DNA of 64,000 bases from Streptomyces sp. XM4193 (lineage in GTDB: Bacteria > Actinomycetota > Actinomycetes > Streptomycetales > Streptomycetaceae): positions 1 to 64,000 of the forward strand of contig NZ_JALLGK010000003.1 in assembly GCF_023072595.1 (NCBI RefSeq). Reading direction: 5' to 3'. Positions within the stretch are counted from its first letter, which is position 1. The number at the start of each line of letters is the position of its first letter. Below the pieces are notes generated by a model. That model was not told the DNA's origin. It ran no database searches and saw only the letters and a program-made list of their open reading frames with translations. Made by a program: the position numbers and the translations under genes. Positions 55,160 to 64,000 of this stretch are shown here, one piece after another.

Positions 55160-55612
55160 ATGGACGCGGTGGACAGACAGCTCATCCAGGCGTTGCGCGA
55201 GAACGGCAGGGCCTCGTACGCGGAGTTGGGCCGACTCGTCGGGCTCTCCGGGCCGAGTGTCACCGACCGCATCAACCGGCTGGAGGCCGCGGGCGTCATC
55301 ACCGGTTACCGCGCGACGGTCGACGCCGCCTCGCTGGGGCTCGGGGTCACCGCGCTGATCGGCATCCAGCTCAGCGACGCCACCGACCACGAGGAGGTCG
55401 CGGGGCGGCTGGAGTCCCTGGGCGAGATCGAGGACTGCTGGTTCATCGCGGGGGACGACTCGTACATGCTCAAGGTCCGGGCGAACAACGTGGACGGACT
55501 GCAGAGCACGATCCGCAGGCTCTCCCAGACGAAGGGCGTTTCGCGCACCCGCACCACGATCGTGCTCTCCACCAAGTGGGAGAACCGCGTCGGCGAGCGT
55601 CCCGAGGACTGA
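55160..55612 (+). CDS. Lrp/AsnC-family transcriptional regulator
   Basis: 150 residues. Helix-turn-helix (about 3-55): MDAVDRQLIQALRENGRASY, then GLSGPSVTDRINRLEAAGVI. The C-terminal RAM domain holds SLGLGVTALIGIQL and the typical GEIEDCWFIAGDDSYMLKV, which binds amino acids. It lies between ubiX and mqnE, in the same direction and with its own short promoter gap. Orthologs sit at this place in S. coelicolor, as I recall. Whether it regulates menaquinone genes is not known. ATG 55160 is used; ATG 55133 is possible. Confidence 0.88.
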   Translation: MDAVDRQLIQALRENGRASYAELGRLVGLSGPSVTDRINRLEAAGVITGYRATVDAASLGLGVTALIGIQLSDATDHEEVAGRLESLGEIEDCWFIAGDDSYMLKVRANNVDGLQSTIRRLSQTKGVSRTRTTIVLSTKWENRVGERPED

Positions 55613-55838
55613 AGCCGCGGGCCCGAGCCGGCCGCGGGGCGTCCGCGCGGACTTCGCGCCGTCCGGACGGGCGTCCGCGGTCTCCGGACGGTGTCCAGAA
55701 CACGGTCCCGCGGGCGTCCGCGGAGGCCGGTCCGCTGCGCGGCGCACCGGGAGGATTGCGCCGAAACCGGTTGGCGTACGCTCGCATGGGCACGCAGTCG
55801 CGCGAGACTGCGCCGGCGAGATTTGGGAGGCGCGACGC

Positions 55839-57005
55839 ATGGACGCTGGACTCAAGCGGGAGCTGGAGGACAAGGTCCGTTCCGGTGAGCGACTGAGCCG
55901 CGAGGACGGCATCGCTCTCTACGAGTCCGACGACCTCGCCTGGCTCGGCGGCCTCGCCCACGAGGTGCGCACCGCGAAGAACGGCGACGTCGTCCACTTC
56001 AACGTCAACCGCCACCTCAACATGACCAACGTCTGCACGGCCTCGTGCTCGTACTGCTCCTTCCAGCGCAAGCCGGGCGAGAAGGACGCGTACACGATGC
56101 GCATCGAGGAGGCCGTGCGCCTGGCCAAGGCGATGGAGGGCGACAACCTCACCGAGCTCCACATCGTCAACGGCCTGCACCCGACGCTGCCCTGGCGCTA
56201 CTACCCGCGCTCGCTCAGCGCGCTCAAGGAGGCGCTCCCGGAGACGGTCTCGCTGAAGGCGTTCACCGCGACCGAGATCCACCACTTCGAGACCATCTCC
56301 GGGCTGAGCGCGAGCGAGATCCTGGACGAGCTGATCGAGGCCGGGCTGGAGTCGCTGACCGGCGGCGGCGCGGAGATCTTCGACTGGGAGGTGCGGCAGC
56401 ACATCGTCGACCACCGCACCCACTGGGAGGACTGGTCGCGCATCCACCGCCTCGCGCACGAGAAGGGCCTCAAGACCCCGTGCACGATGCTCTACGGCCA
56501 CATCGAGGAGCGCCGCCACCGCGTCGACCATGTGCTGCGGCTGCGTGAACTCCAGGACGAGACCGGCGGTTTCCAGGTCTTCATCCCGCTGCGCTACCAG
56601 CACGACTTCGTCGACATGAAGGACGGCAAGGTGCGCAACAAGCTCCAGGCGCGCACCACGATGGCCTCGGGCGCCGAGGCGCTGCGTACCTTCGCGGTCT
56701 CCCGGCTGCTGTTCGACAACGTCCCGCACGTGAAGGTGTTCTGGGTGATGCACGGGGTGCAGACCGCCCAACTCGCTCTCCAGCACGGCGCGGACGACAT
56801 GGACGGCTCGGTCGTCGAGTACAAGATCACTCACGACGCGGACAACTTCGGCACCCCCGACAAGCTCGGCCGCGAGGACCTGCTGGAGCTGATCACCGAC
56901 GCGGGATTCCGGCCGGTGGAGCGCAACACCAGGTACGAGATCCTCCGCGAGTACCCGGGCCCCGACCCGCAGCGCCGCGAGTCCCCGCAGCCGATGAGGC
57001 TCTGA
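55839..57005 (+). CDS. mqnE: Aminofutalosine synthase MqnE (radical SAM)
   Basis: 388 residues. It couples the MqnA product (3-[(1-carboxyvinyl)oxy]benzoate) to S-adenosylmethionine, giving aminofutalosine, the second step of the futalosine menaquinone pathway. The radical SAM cluster motif is C66xxxC70xxC73 in NVCTASCSYCSFQRKP, as expected for the MqnE/MqnC group. GGGAGG precedes ATG 55839. The product is linked to a GNAT gene two bases downstream. mqnB, mqnC and mqnD are outside the window. Confidence 0.95.
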   Translation: MDAGLKRELEDKVRSGERLSREDGIALYESDDLAWLGGLAHEVRTAKNGDVVHFNVNRHLNMTNVCTASCSYCSFQRKPGEKDAYTMRIEEAVRLAKAMEGDNLTELHIVNGLHPTLPWRYYPRSLSALKEALPETVSLKAFTATEIHHFETISGLSASEILDELIEAGLESLTGGGAEIFDWEVRQHIVDHRTHWEDWSRIHRLAHEKGLKTPCTMLYGHIEERRHRVDHVLRLRELQDETGGFQVFIPLRYQHDFVDMKDGKVRNKLQARTTMASGAEALRTFAVSRLLFDNVPHVKVFWVMHGVQTAQLALQHGADDMDGSVVEYKITHDADNFGTPDKLGREDLLELITDAGFRPVERNTRYEILREYPGPDPQRRESPQPMRL

Positions 57006-57007
57006 CC

Positions 57008-57532
57008 GTGGTGCTGCGATACGAGCTGGACCCGGTCGCCGACCAGCAGCTCGCGACCGGGATCAGCCGGCTGTGGGCGGACGTCACCAACGCCGGCGGC
57101 GCGGTGGGGTTCCTGCCGCCCGTCACCCCGGCGGAGACCCGGCCCGAGGTGATCATGCACTTCGCCGCGGTCTCCGAGGGCCGCACCCGTCAGCTGGTGG
57201 GGTTCGACGCCGACGGTGAGGTGAAGGCCACCGCCTACATCACCTTCAACCGGCGCTCCCTGATGCGACACTGGGTGTGGCTCTACACCGTGATGGTCCA
57301 CCCCGATCTCCAGGGCCGGGGCGTGGGCCGGGAGTTGATGTCCGCGGTCGCCGAGGAGGTGCGCGGCTTCGAGGGGGTCGGGGCCATCCGGCTCACCTGC
57401 CGGAGCAACCAGGGCAACGAGCGCTTCTACGAGGCGTGCGGCTACAAGGAGGTCGGGCGGGTGCCCGGCGCCATCAAAGTCGGCGAGGGCGAGTACCGCG
57501 ACGACGTCACGATGTGGCTGACGCTCTCCTGA
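57008..57532 (+). CDS. GNAT-family N-acetyltransferase coupled to mqnE
   Basis: 174 residues from GTG 57008, two bases after the mqnE stop. The acetyl-CoA binding core is VMVHPDLQGRGVGRELM, and the late strand GNERFYEACGYKEVGRVPGAI is also typical. Substrate unknown. The tight spacing means translational coupling with mqnE and suggests a role near menaquinone synthesis or simple housekeeping of its transcript. Confidence 0.9.
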   Translation: MVLRYELDPVADQQLATGISRLWADVTNAGGAVGFLPPVTPAETRPEVIMHFAAVSEGRTRQLVGFDADGEVKATAYITFNRRSLMRHWVWLYTVMVHPDLQGRGVGRELMSAVAEEVRGFEGVGAIRLTCRSNQGNERFYEACGYKEVGRVPGAIKVGEGEYRDDVTMWLTLS

Positions 57533-57665
57533 GGGCGGACGCCCGCGGGCGTTCCCGGTGGGGCGCGCGCGAGGGCGTGCGCCGGGTGCGTCCGGCCCGT
57601 ACGTCCGGTGCGTGCGTCAGGTCCGCACCGCAGTCAGCAGACCCGCAGCAGAAGGATGATCCGCA

Positions 57666-58112
57666 GTGACCAGCACACAGAGCACGCCGCGCTCGGGCAA
57701 GCCCGCAGACGAGGCCGGGGGCAAGCCCGCCGACAAGTCCGAGGGCAAGCCCGCCGTCACGGCCGCGGACGAGTCCGCGGGCAGGTCCGAGGTCGCGTCG
57801 GCGACGGGTGGGAAGCCGACCGCGGCGCGCGCCACCCTGCACTACACGCTGCTGCGGCTCGCGCTGTTCGTCGGGACCTTCGCGGTGCTGGCCGCGCTGG
57901 CCTGGGTCGGAGTGATCCCCGAGGGCATCGGCAAGTCCAACCCGCTGTGGCTCTTCGCGCTGGCCATCCTGATCTCCGCGCCGCTGAGCCTCGTACTGCT
58001 GCGCAGGCAGCGGGACGCGATGTCCGAGCAGATCGTGCCCAAGGTCGAGCGGGCCTCGTCGAGCTTCAAGGGCAGGCTCGCGGAGAACCGCAGCCGCGAG
58101 GACGAGGTGTGA
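57666..58112 (+). CDS. DUF4229 membrane protein
   Basis: 148 residues from GTG 57666 (AGAAGGAT upstream). Residues 1-55 are a Lys/Gly/Ser linker with GKPAD repeats. Two hydrophobic helices (LHYTLLRLALFVGTFAVLAALAWVG and LWLFALAILISAPLSLVLLRR) and a charged tail form the DUF4229 domain. Function unknown. It follows the mqnE-GNAT unit by 133 bases. Confidence 0.87.
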   Translation: MTSTQSTPRSGKPADEAGGKPADKSEGKPAVTAADESAGRSEVASATGGKPTAARATLHYTLLRLALFVGTFAVLAALAWVGVIPEGIGKSNPLWLFALAILISAPLSLVLLRRQRDAMSEQIVPKVERASSSFKGRLAENRSREDEV

Positions 58113-58183
58113 CAGCCGCTGCCGCTGCCGCTCGCGGTCGAGCACGGCGTCCGGCGCTGTAACGCTCGTCACTCACCTTCGCG

Positions 58184-58218
58184 CACCCCGACGGGAATCT
58201 CCTTTCCCGCTCGGGGTG
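58184..58218 (+). terminator. Terminator after the DUF4229 gene
   Basis: CACCCCGACGGGAA and TTCCCGCTCGGGGTG form a ~14-bp stem with one bulge, 72 bases past the stop codon. It ends the transcript before the leader-peptide promoter. Confidence 0.72.
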
Positions 58219-58250
58219 TTGTGCTTCCACGAGTTCCGCAGTAAAAGTTT

Positions 58251-58271
58251 GGCTTTGAGTGCATCAAAGCC
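58251..58271. promoter_or_regulatory. Inverted repeat before the leader peptide
   Basis: GGCTTTGA-GTGCA-TCAAAGCC is a perfect 8-bp inverted repeat 21-41 bases before the leader ORF. It lies where a promoter would be and may be a binding site for a sulfur or cysteine regulator, or a transcript hairpin. Confidence 0.5.
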
Positions 58272-58291
58272 TGGGTGTTAGCGTGGAGGCC

Positions 58292-58429
58292 ATGACAAAC
58301 GCAGCCGTACGACCCGCACCGGCGAGCGCGACGCTCGTCGCGCGGCTGCACGTCGACCTCTGCCGCTGTGTCGTCGCGGCATGTCCCCCCTGTACCGGCC
58401 GGGCCCGACCCGGCTGTCGCCGCGGCTGA
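58292..58429 (+). CDS. Cys-rich leader peptide (putative cysteine-responsive attenuator)
   Basis: 45-residue ORF starting at ATG 58292, with GGAGG just upstream. The core RLHVDLCRCVVAACPPC matches the RxHVDLxR pattern of the small 'putative leader peptides' that precede sulfur and cysteine genes in Streptomyces. Cysteines fall at 24, 26, 31, 34 and 42, so ribosome stalling at Cys codons could sense Cys-tRNA. It lies 210 bases upstream of a TcyP/DctA-family symporter. No obvious alternative hairpin pair was resolved in the gap. Confidence 0.72.
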   Translation: MTNAAVRPAPASATLVARLHVDLCRCVVAACPPCTGRARPGCRRG

Positions 58430-58639
58430 CGCAGCCGGTCGGCGCGGACACACCGGTCAGCCGGGTCTCCGCCGCCGACCGTCTCCCGCAGTCCGGCCGA
58501 CCGCGTCCCGGCTGCCCCCGCGCCGGACACGCACCCGGCACGCCCGCCGCGCAGCGCCGCTCGGCCCCCGCCCGCGCCTCGACGGCGCACCGCTGTTCTC
58601 CCCACCGCCCGTCTCCTTCCACGCACCCGGAGTGTGCCC

Positions 58640-60088
58640 GTGTCCTCCTCGTCCCCGACGTCCGCTCCCAGACCCGCCGAATCGCGCGGTCTGCTCGCAC
58701 GCATACCCAAGGTGCCGTTCTGGGCCCAGATCCTGGCCGGTCTGGTGCTCGGCGTGCTGCTGGGCTGGCTGGCCCGCAGCGGTGACATCTCCTGGCTCGG
58801 CACCGCGCTGGAGCGGATCGGCGGCACCTTCGTCCAGCTGCTGAAGCTGGCGGTGGCGCCGCTGGTGTTCTTCGCCATCGCCATCTCCATCACCAATCTG
58901 CGCAACGTCTCCAACGCGGCCCGGCTCGCCGGTCGCACGCTGCTGTGGTTCCTGATCACCTCGCTGATCGCGGTCGGTGTCGGTATCGCCATCGGCCTGC
59001 TGAACAACCCGGGCTCGGGCAGCGAGCTCGACCCCAAGAGCGGTACGGCGCCCGAGACTTCGGGCTCCTGGCTGGACTTCCTGACCGGCATCATCCCGGA
59101 GAACGTGATCACGCCGTTCACCGAGCTGAACGTGCTGCAGATCGTGTTCATGGCCGTGGTGACCGGTGTCGCCGCGCTCAAGCTCGGCGCCAAGGCCGAC
59201 CCGCTGCTGACCTTCGGCGAGTCCGTGCTCGCGCTGCTGCAGAAGGCGCTGTGGTGGGTCATCCGCCTCGCCCCGCTGGGCACCCTCGGTCTGCTCGGCA
59301 ACGCGATCAACGAGTACGGCTGGGGCCTGATCGGCGACTACGCGACCTTCACCCTCGACGTCTACATCGGCTGCCTGCTGATCCTCTTCGGTGTCTACCC
59401 GCTGCTGCTGGCACTGGTCGCCAAGGTCAGCCCGCTGCAGTTCTTCCGCGGTGCCTGGCCCGCGATCCAGCTGGCCTTCGTCTCGCGCTCCTCGGTCGGC
59501 ACGATGCCGGTCACCCAGAAGGTCACCGAACGCCTCGGTGTGCCGAAGGAGTACGCCTCCTTCGCCGTGCCGTTCGGCGCGACGACCAAGATGGACGGCT
59601 GCGCGGCGATCTACCCCGCGCTGGCCGCGATCTTCGTCGCGGAGATCTTCGAGGTGAGCCTCGGCATCCAGGACTACCTGCTGATCGTCCTGGTGTCGGT
59701 CATCGGCTCCGCGGCGACGGCCGGTCTCACCGGCGCGGTGGTCATGACGACCCTGACCCTCTCCACCCTGGGCCTGCCGCTCGAGGGCGTGGGCCTGCTG
59801 CTCGCCATCGACCCGATCCTGGACATGATCCGCACCGCCACCAACGTGGCCGGGCAGGCGGCCGTACCGGTGCTGGTCGCCGCGCGCGAGGAGATCCTCG
59901 ACCTGGAGACGTACAACTCGGCCAAGAGCTTCGACATCGAGGCCGAGAGCGGTGCCGACGAAGCCGGCTCCCCGGGCGGCTCCGACGGCCGGTCCGACGG
60001 AGGCGCGGGCGGCGGTTCCGACAGCGGTTCGGACGGCGGTACGGGCGGGCCCTCGGGCTCCCGGCCCGATCCGGTTCCGGCTTCCTGA
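58640..60088 (+). CDS. DAACS-family symporter, probable cystine transporter (TcyP-like)
   Basis: 482 residues from GTG 58640 (CCGGAG seven bases upstream). About eight transmembrane helices plus two re-entrant loops of the dicarboxylate/amino acid:cation symporter family. The first loop has FVSRSSVGTMPVTQKV. The second has PFGATTKMDGCAAIYPA (Cys321). SSxGTxPVT and GCAxIYPA resemble the cystine carrier TcyP more than DctA or glutamate carriers, as far as I recall those sequences. The late helix has AIDPILDMIRTATNVAGQA. The C-terminal ~45 residues are Gly/Ser/Asp-rich. The upstream Cys-rich leader supports cystine or cysteine-linked uptake. Confidence 0.87.
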   Translation: MSSSSPTSAPRPAESRGLLARIPKVPFWAQILAGLVLGVLLGWLARSGDISWLGTALERIGGTFVQLLKLAVAPLVFFAIAISITNLRNVSNAARLAGRTLLWFLITSLIAVGVGIAIGLLNNPGSGSELDPKSGTAPETSGSWLDFLTGIIPENVITPFTELNVLQIVFMAVVTGVAALKLGAKADPLLTFGESVLALLQKALWWVIRLAPLGTLGLLGNAINEYGWGLIGDYATFTLDVYIGCLLILFGVYPLLLALVAKVSPLQFFRGAWPAIQLAFVSRSSVGTMPVTQKVTERLGVPKEYASFAVPFGATTKMDGCAAIYPALAAIFVAEIFEVSLGIQDYLLIVLVSVIGSAATAGLTGAVVMTTLTLSTLGLPLEGVGLLLAIDPILDMIRTATNVAGQAAVPVLVAAREEILDLETYNSAKSFDIEAESGADEAGSPGGSDGRSDGGAGGGSDSGSDGGTGGPSGSRPDPVPAS

Positions 60089-60141
60089 GGCCGACGCCTC
60101 CCGGCGCCCCGGGCCGCCTGCGCACCCGCGGTCCTTCTCGA

Positions 60142-60188
60142 AACAGCACGGCGCCCGCCGGTCAACCTCCGGCGGGCGCCGTGCTGTT
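60142..60188. terminator. Very strong terminator after the symporter
   Basis: Perfect 20-bp stem (AACAGCACGGCGCCCGCCGG / CCGGCGGGCGCCGTGCTGTT) with a TCAACCT loop. Confidence 0.94.
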
Positions 60189-60371
60189 GTCTGTGCGTTG
60201 CCGCGGGGTTTCGATCAAGCACGCGCGGGACCGCCGGTCGTTCCGTGCCCGTCCGGTGAAAGTCCCGCCCCGTCCCCTCCCGGGTCTGGCCAAATACGCG
60301 CGCGCACGAGACCCTACTCCTCAGTAATTGTTGAAACTCTGTCAACAGCACGAGCGTTGGAGGGAGGCCGT

Positions 60372-62327
60372 ATGTCCGCGCAACGTTCGCCCGCGGGCCA
60401 CGACCCGAACCAGGCCGCCCTCGACCTCCCGGAAGTGCTTCGCCGCCCCGACCTCCGCCAGATCGCCGGCGTGGTGCGCGAGGCCGAACTGGCGCCGCTC
60501 GCCCCGCCGGTGCTGGAGGGCTCCCTCGCCGACATCCCGTTCCTCAACGCGGCCGAGGCGCCCGCCGACGTGGTGTACTCCCGCAAGGACGAGACCGGCC
60601 ACTGGTACGACGTCACCTCCGGCGAGTTCGCCGCCGAAGTCCTCGCGGTGGCCAAGGGGTTGATCGCCAGCGGGCTCCAGCCGGGCGACCGGCTCGCGAT
60701 CATGTCGCAGACCCGCTACGAGTGGAACCTGCTCGACTTCGCCGCCTGGTCCGCCGGCCTGATCACCGTCCCGCTCTACCCGGGTTCCTCGGGCTCGCAG
60801 ATCCGCACCGTCCTCCAGGACGCCTACGTCTCCGGGATGGTCGTCGAGGACGTCGAGGGCGTGCGCGAGGTCAGCGCGCTGCGCGGCGCCGTACCGGATC
60901 TGGAGCACCTCTGGCAGCTGGACAACGGCGCGGTCGGCCAACTCGCCGCCGCCGGCCGGAGCATCCCCGACGCCCTGGTCCACGAACGCCGCCGGGCCCA
61001 GCAGCCCGACACCGTCGCCACCCTCATCTACACCTCCGGCACCACCGGCCGTCCCAAGGGCTGCGTAGTCACCCACGCCAACTTCTTCGCCGGCGTCGAC
61101 AACGCCGTGAGGCTGCTCGACCCGGTGTTCCGCGGCGTCTCGGGCCAGCCGGCCAGCACGCTGCTCTTCCTGCCCCTCGCCCACGTCTTCGGCCGGATGG
61201 TCGCCGTGGGCTGCCTGCGGGCGCGCGTACGACTCGGCCACCTCGCCGGCATGCAGGCCGAGCAACTCCTCGCGGATCTGCGCACCTTCCGGCCCACCTT
61301 CCTGCTCGCCATCCCGTACGTGCTGGAGAAGGTCTTCAACACCGCGCGCGCCACGGCGGAGGAGATGGGCCGGGGCTCGTCCTTCGACCGGGCCGCCAGG
61401 ATCGCCTCGCGCTGGGGCGACGCCTGGAGCCAGAGCCTCAAGGGCGAGGGGAAGGGCCCCGGTTTCGGTCTGCGCGCCGCCCGCGGGGTGTACGACTCGC
61501 TGGTCTACAAGCGCATCCGTGCGGCGCTCGGCGGCAACGTCCGCCATGTCATCTGCGGCGGTTCGCCGCTCGGCGAGCGGCTGAGCGCCTTCTACGCAGG
61601 CGCCGGCATCGAGGTGTACGAGGGGTACGGCCTCACCGAGACCACCGCCGCCGTCACCGTGACCCCGCCGCTGCGCCCCAAGCCCGGTACGGTCGGCTGG
61701 CCGATGCCGGGCATGGCCGTCCGGATCGCCGACGACGGCGAGATACTCCTGCGCGGCGGCCAGGTCTTCTACGGCTACTGGGACTCCCGGCAGCAGACCG
61801 TGCCCAAGGAGACCGACGACGAGGGCTGGTTCGCCACCGGCGACATCGGCGCGCTCGACGACGAGGGCTATCTGACGATCACCGGCCGCAAGAAGGATCT
61901 GCTGATCACCTCCGGCGGCAAGAACGTCGCGCCCGCGCCCCTGGAGGACTGGCTCCGCTCCCATCCGCTCATCGACCAGGTGCTGGTCGTCGGCGACAAC
62001 CGCCCGTACCTCACCGCGCTGGTCACCCTGGACCCCGAGGGCCTCGCGCACTGGCGGCGGATGCACAAGAAGGACGATGTGCTGCTGCACCGGCTGGTGG
62101 ACGACGCGGAGCTGCGGGACAACATCCAGCAGGCGGTCAACGAGGCGAACAAGCTGGTCTCGCGCGCCGAGTCCATCCGCCGCTTCGCCGTCCTCCCGCT
62201 CCAGTTCACGGCCGAACACGGCCATCTCACACCGACGTTGAAGCTGCGCCGGGCGGCGATCCTGCGCGAGTTCTCCCGCGACATCGCCGACCTCTACGCG
62301 CGCGACGGCCTCGACTCGGGCGACTGA
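60372..62327 (+). CDS. Long-chain acyl-CoA ligase / AMP-dependent synthetase
   Basis: 651 residues from ATG 60372 (AGGGAGG upstream). AMP-forming ligase of the FadD15-like type. The P-loop reads IYTSGTTGRPKGC, followed by EGYGLTETTAAVTV, ATGDIGALDDEGYLTITGRKKD and the C-terminal lysine region TPTLKLRR. It activates fatty acids to acyl-CoA in the cytoplasm. A weak TTGTTGA...TCAACA dyad near 60327-60346 may be regulatory. The gap before it is otherwise plain. Confidence 0.93.
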   Translation: MSAQRSPAGHDPNQAALDLPEVLRRPDLRQIAGVVREAELAPLAPPVLEGSLADIPFLNAAEAPADVVYSRKDETGHWYDVTSGEFAAEVLAVAKGLIASGLQPGDRLAIMSQTRYEWNLLDFAAWSAGLITVPLYPGSSGSQIRTVLQDAYVSGMVVEDVEGVREVSALRGAVPDLEHLWQLDNGAVGQLAAAGRSIPDALVHERRRAQQPDTVATLIYTSGTTGRPKGCVVTHANFFAGVDNAVRLLDPVFRGVSGQPASTLLFLPLAHVFGRMVAVGCLRARVRLGHLAGMQAEQLLADLRTFRPTFLLAIPYVLEKVFNTARATAEEMGRGSSFDRAARIASRWGDAWSQSLKGEGKGPGFGLRAARGVYDSLVYKRIRAALGGNVRHVICGGSPLGERLSAFYAGAGIEVYEGYGLTETTAAVTVTPPLRPKPGTVGWPMPGMAVRIADDGEILLRGGQVFYGYWDSRQQTVPKETDDEGWFATGDIGALDDEGYLTITGRKKDLLITSGGKNVAPAPLEDWLRSHPLIDQVLVVGDNRPYLTALVTLDPEGLAHWRRMHKKDDVLLHRLVDDAELRDNIQQAVNEANKLVSRAESIRRFAVLPLQFTAEHGHLTPTLKLRRAAILREFSRDIADLYARDGLDSGD

Positions 62328-62544
62328 CCCCGCCCCCGCCCCCGCTCCCGCGCGGGCGCCGGGGCGCGTGCGGGGCGCCCGGGTGTGCGGAGCGGCGGGC
62401 GGCGTCGCGGTTGGCGGCGGTCGTGGGCGGGTACGTACCCGCGACCTCCTCCCGCGCCGAAGGTATCGCGGGCGTGTCGGTGGGTACTGCTCAACCAGTC
62501 ACGGTGCGACCGGTGCTGGTCCGGTCGGGGTGGAAAGGAGCGTC

Positions 62545-63042
62545 GTGGGCTTCACGTTGCGGGTGCCGACGGAAGAGGACGCGTACGTCTGGCACGAGCT
62601 GTTCGACGACCCCGAGGTCATGGAGTTCCACGGCGGCAGGGCGCATTCGGTCGCCGTCTACGAGGAGTTGACGGCCCGCCAGCGCGCGCACGACGCCACT
62701 CTGGGCTACTGCCTGTGGACGGTGCTGAGCCCGAGCGGTGTTCCCGTCGGGTTCGTCGGCGCCCAGCCCTGGCAGCCGCAGGACTGGGGCCCGGTGGGCG
62801 AGATCGAGATCGGCTGGCGTCTGGGGCGCGAGCACTGGGGCCAGGGATACGCGACCCGCTGCGCGCAGGAGACGCTGCGCCGGCTGAAGGAGATGGGCGT
62901 GCCGCGGGCGGTCGCCATGGTCGCCGAGGGCAATCACCGTTCGGCGGCGGTGGCCGAGCGCCTGGAGATGCGGCACGTCGAGTCGTTCACGATCCCGCAC
63001 CGCGGCACCCGCGGCCGTCGCTACGAACTCGCCCTGGCCTGA
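62545..63042 (+). CDS. GNAT-family N-acetyltransferase (RimJ-like)
   Basis: 165 residues from GTG 62545 with AAAGGAG four bases upstream. The RimJ/RimL type is shown by FTLRVPTEEDAYVWHELFDDPEVMEF, EIGWRLGREHWGQGYATR (the acetyl-CoA loop) and HRSAAVAERLEMRHVESF. It acetylates an N-terminal or other amine. The substrate is unknown. The 217-base upstream gap shows no other feature. The following gap (63043-63223) contains GC-rich direct repeats of GGCCGGTCTCGC and no gene. Confidence 0.88.
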   Translation: MGFTLRVPTEEDAYVWHELFDDPEVMEFHGGRAHSVAVYEELTARQRAHDATLGYCLWTVLSPSGVPVGFVGAQPWQPQDWGPVGEIEIGWRLGREHWGQGYATRCAQETLRRLKEMGVPRAVAMVAEGNHRSAAVAERLEMRHVESFTIPHRGTRGRRYELALA

Positions 63043-63223
63043 GGCCGGTTCGGCCGCCCCGGCACCGGGTCTCGCGTCGGCCGGTCTCGCAGGCCGGTCT
63101 CGCGCCGGCCACCTCCGGCGCAGGCCGGTCCCGCGCCGGCCGGGCGGCGGGGGCAGCCCCCGCGCCGGGGCCGGGCCGCGTCCGCCGGTTCGGTTCGCGT
63201 CCGGCGGGGGCGGGCACACATGC

Positions 63224-63252
63224 AGGAGCCCCCGCTGGCAGCGGGGGCTCCT
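63224..63252. terminator. Terminator between GNAT gene and cold-shock gene
   Basis: Perfect 13-bp stem AGGAGCCCCCGCT / AGCGGGGGCTCCT with a GGC loop. It lies downstream of both convergent genes. Confidence 0.88.
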
Positions 63253-63281
63253 TGGTGCTCAGCAGGTGCTGAAGCTTCAGA

Positions 63282-63485
63282 TCAGAGAGCGGTGACGTTC
63301 TCCGCCTGCGGGCCCTTCGGGCCCTGGGTCACATCGAAGCTGACGGCCTGGTTCTCCTCGAGAGAACGGAAGCCGTTGGCGTTGATTGCGGAGTAGTGGA
63401 CGAAGACGTCGGGGCCTCCGCCTTCCTGAGCGATGAAGCCGAAGCCCTTCTCGGCGTTGAACCACTTCACGGTTCCGGTAGCCAT
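63282..63485 (-). CDS. Cold-shock protein (CspA family)
   Basis: 67 residues, the full length for this family. RNP1 (KGFGFIA) and RNP2 (VFVHYSA) RNA-binding motifs are intact in the OB fold that starts [18 protein letters not shown]. It is an RNA chaperone, often abundant. AAGGAGGG six bases upstream of ATG 63485 is a near-perfect ribosome site. The gene has a long leader with a hairpin (63553-63579). Confidence 0.96.
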   Translation of the reverse strand: MATGTVKWFNAEKGFGFIAQEGGGPDVFVHYSAINANGFRSLEENQAVSFDVTQGPKGPQAENVTAL

Positions 63486-63507
63486 AAGCCCTCCTTGGGC
63501 CTATTAA

Positions 63508-64000
<493 letters not shown>

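Overview
The window is a 64-kb stretch of high-GC (roughly 70% or more) chromosome from an actinomycete, almost certainly a Streptomyces. The signs are GTG and TTG starts, very GC-rich third codon positions, the developmental sigma factor BldN next to its anti-sigma factor RsbN, Rex in front of the haem genes, a class I lysyl-tRNA synthetase and the futalosine route to menaquinone. No phage, plasmid, insertion sequence, tRNA or CRISPR array was seen.

Layout. 1-117: the 3' end of a 5S rRNA gene with its terminator. 148-4915: an AcuC-type deacetylase, a small BldC-like DNA-binding protein, a 32-residue ribosomal protein (bS22 type), a nucleotide-sugar-epimerase-like protein and an acyltransferase. 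5105-9554: rsbN and bldN, a HAD phosphatase and a thioredoxin-fold protein. 9709-15864: a Rex operator and the overlapping rex-hemA-hemC-hemD-hemB operon, closed by a 17-bp terminator. 15912-19568: divergent argS and lysS. 20108-27455: an accessory stretch with an NTF2-like protein, an XRE/MmyB regulator, a DUF2637 membrane protein, two DUF3558 lipoproteins and RtcB. 27572-32160: an SDR, then a compact natural-product locus consisting of a cyclodipeptide synthase (30521-31249) and a cytochrome P450 (29206-30441) flanked by two paralogous MarR regulators. 32400-36028: a copper island with CopA and a divergent His-rich exported protein, separated by CsoR-like operators. 37727-44535: hemL, a phosphatase and the cytochrome c maturation set (ResA-like, CcdA, ResB, CcsB). 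44573-57532: menaquinone genes (UbiD-family decarboxylase, mqnP, ubiX, mqnE) interspersed with a deacetylase, a TetR regulator with PH-domain membrane proteins, a rhomboid protease and an AsnC regulator. 57666-64000: a DUF4229 protein, a Cys-rich leader peptide before a TcyP/DctA-family symporter, an acyl-CoA ligase, a GNAT protein, a cold-shock protein and the start of mqnA.

How the genes work together. Much of the core is respiratory: haem synthesis under the redox sensor Rex, cytochrome c assembly, and menaquinone synthesis. The accessory part contributes one likely secondary-metabolite pathway, a cyclodipeptide made from aminoacyl-tRNAs and then oxidised by a P450, plus copper export and a probable cystine-uptake system under leader-peptide control. 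The two most interesting leads are the MarR-flanked CDPS/P450 pair and the Cys-leader/TcyP-like unit.
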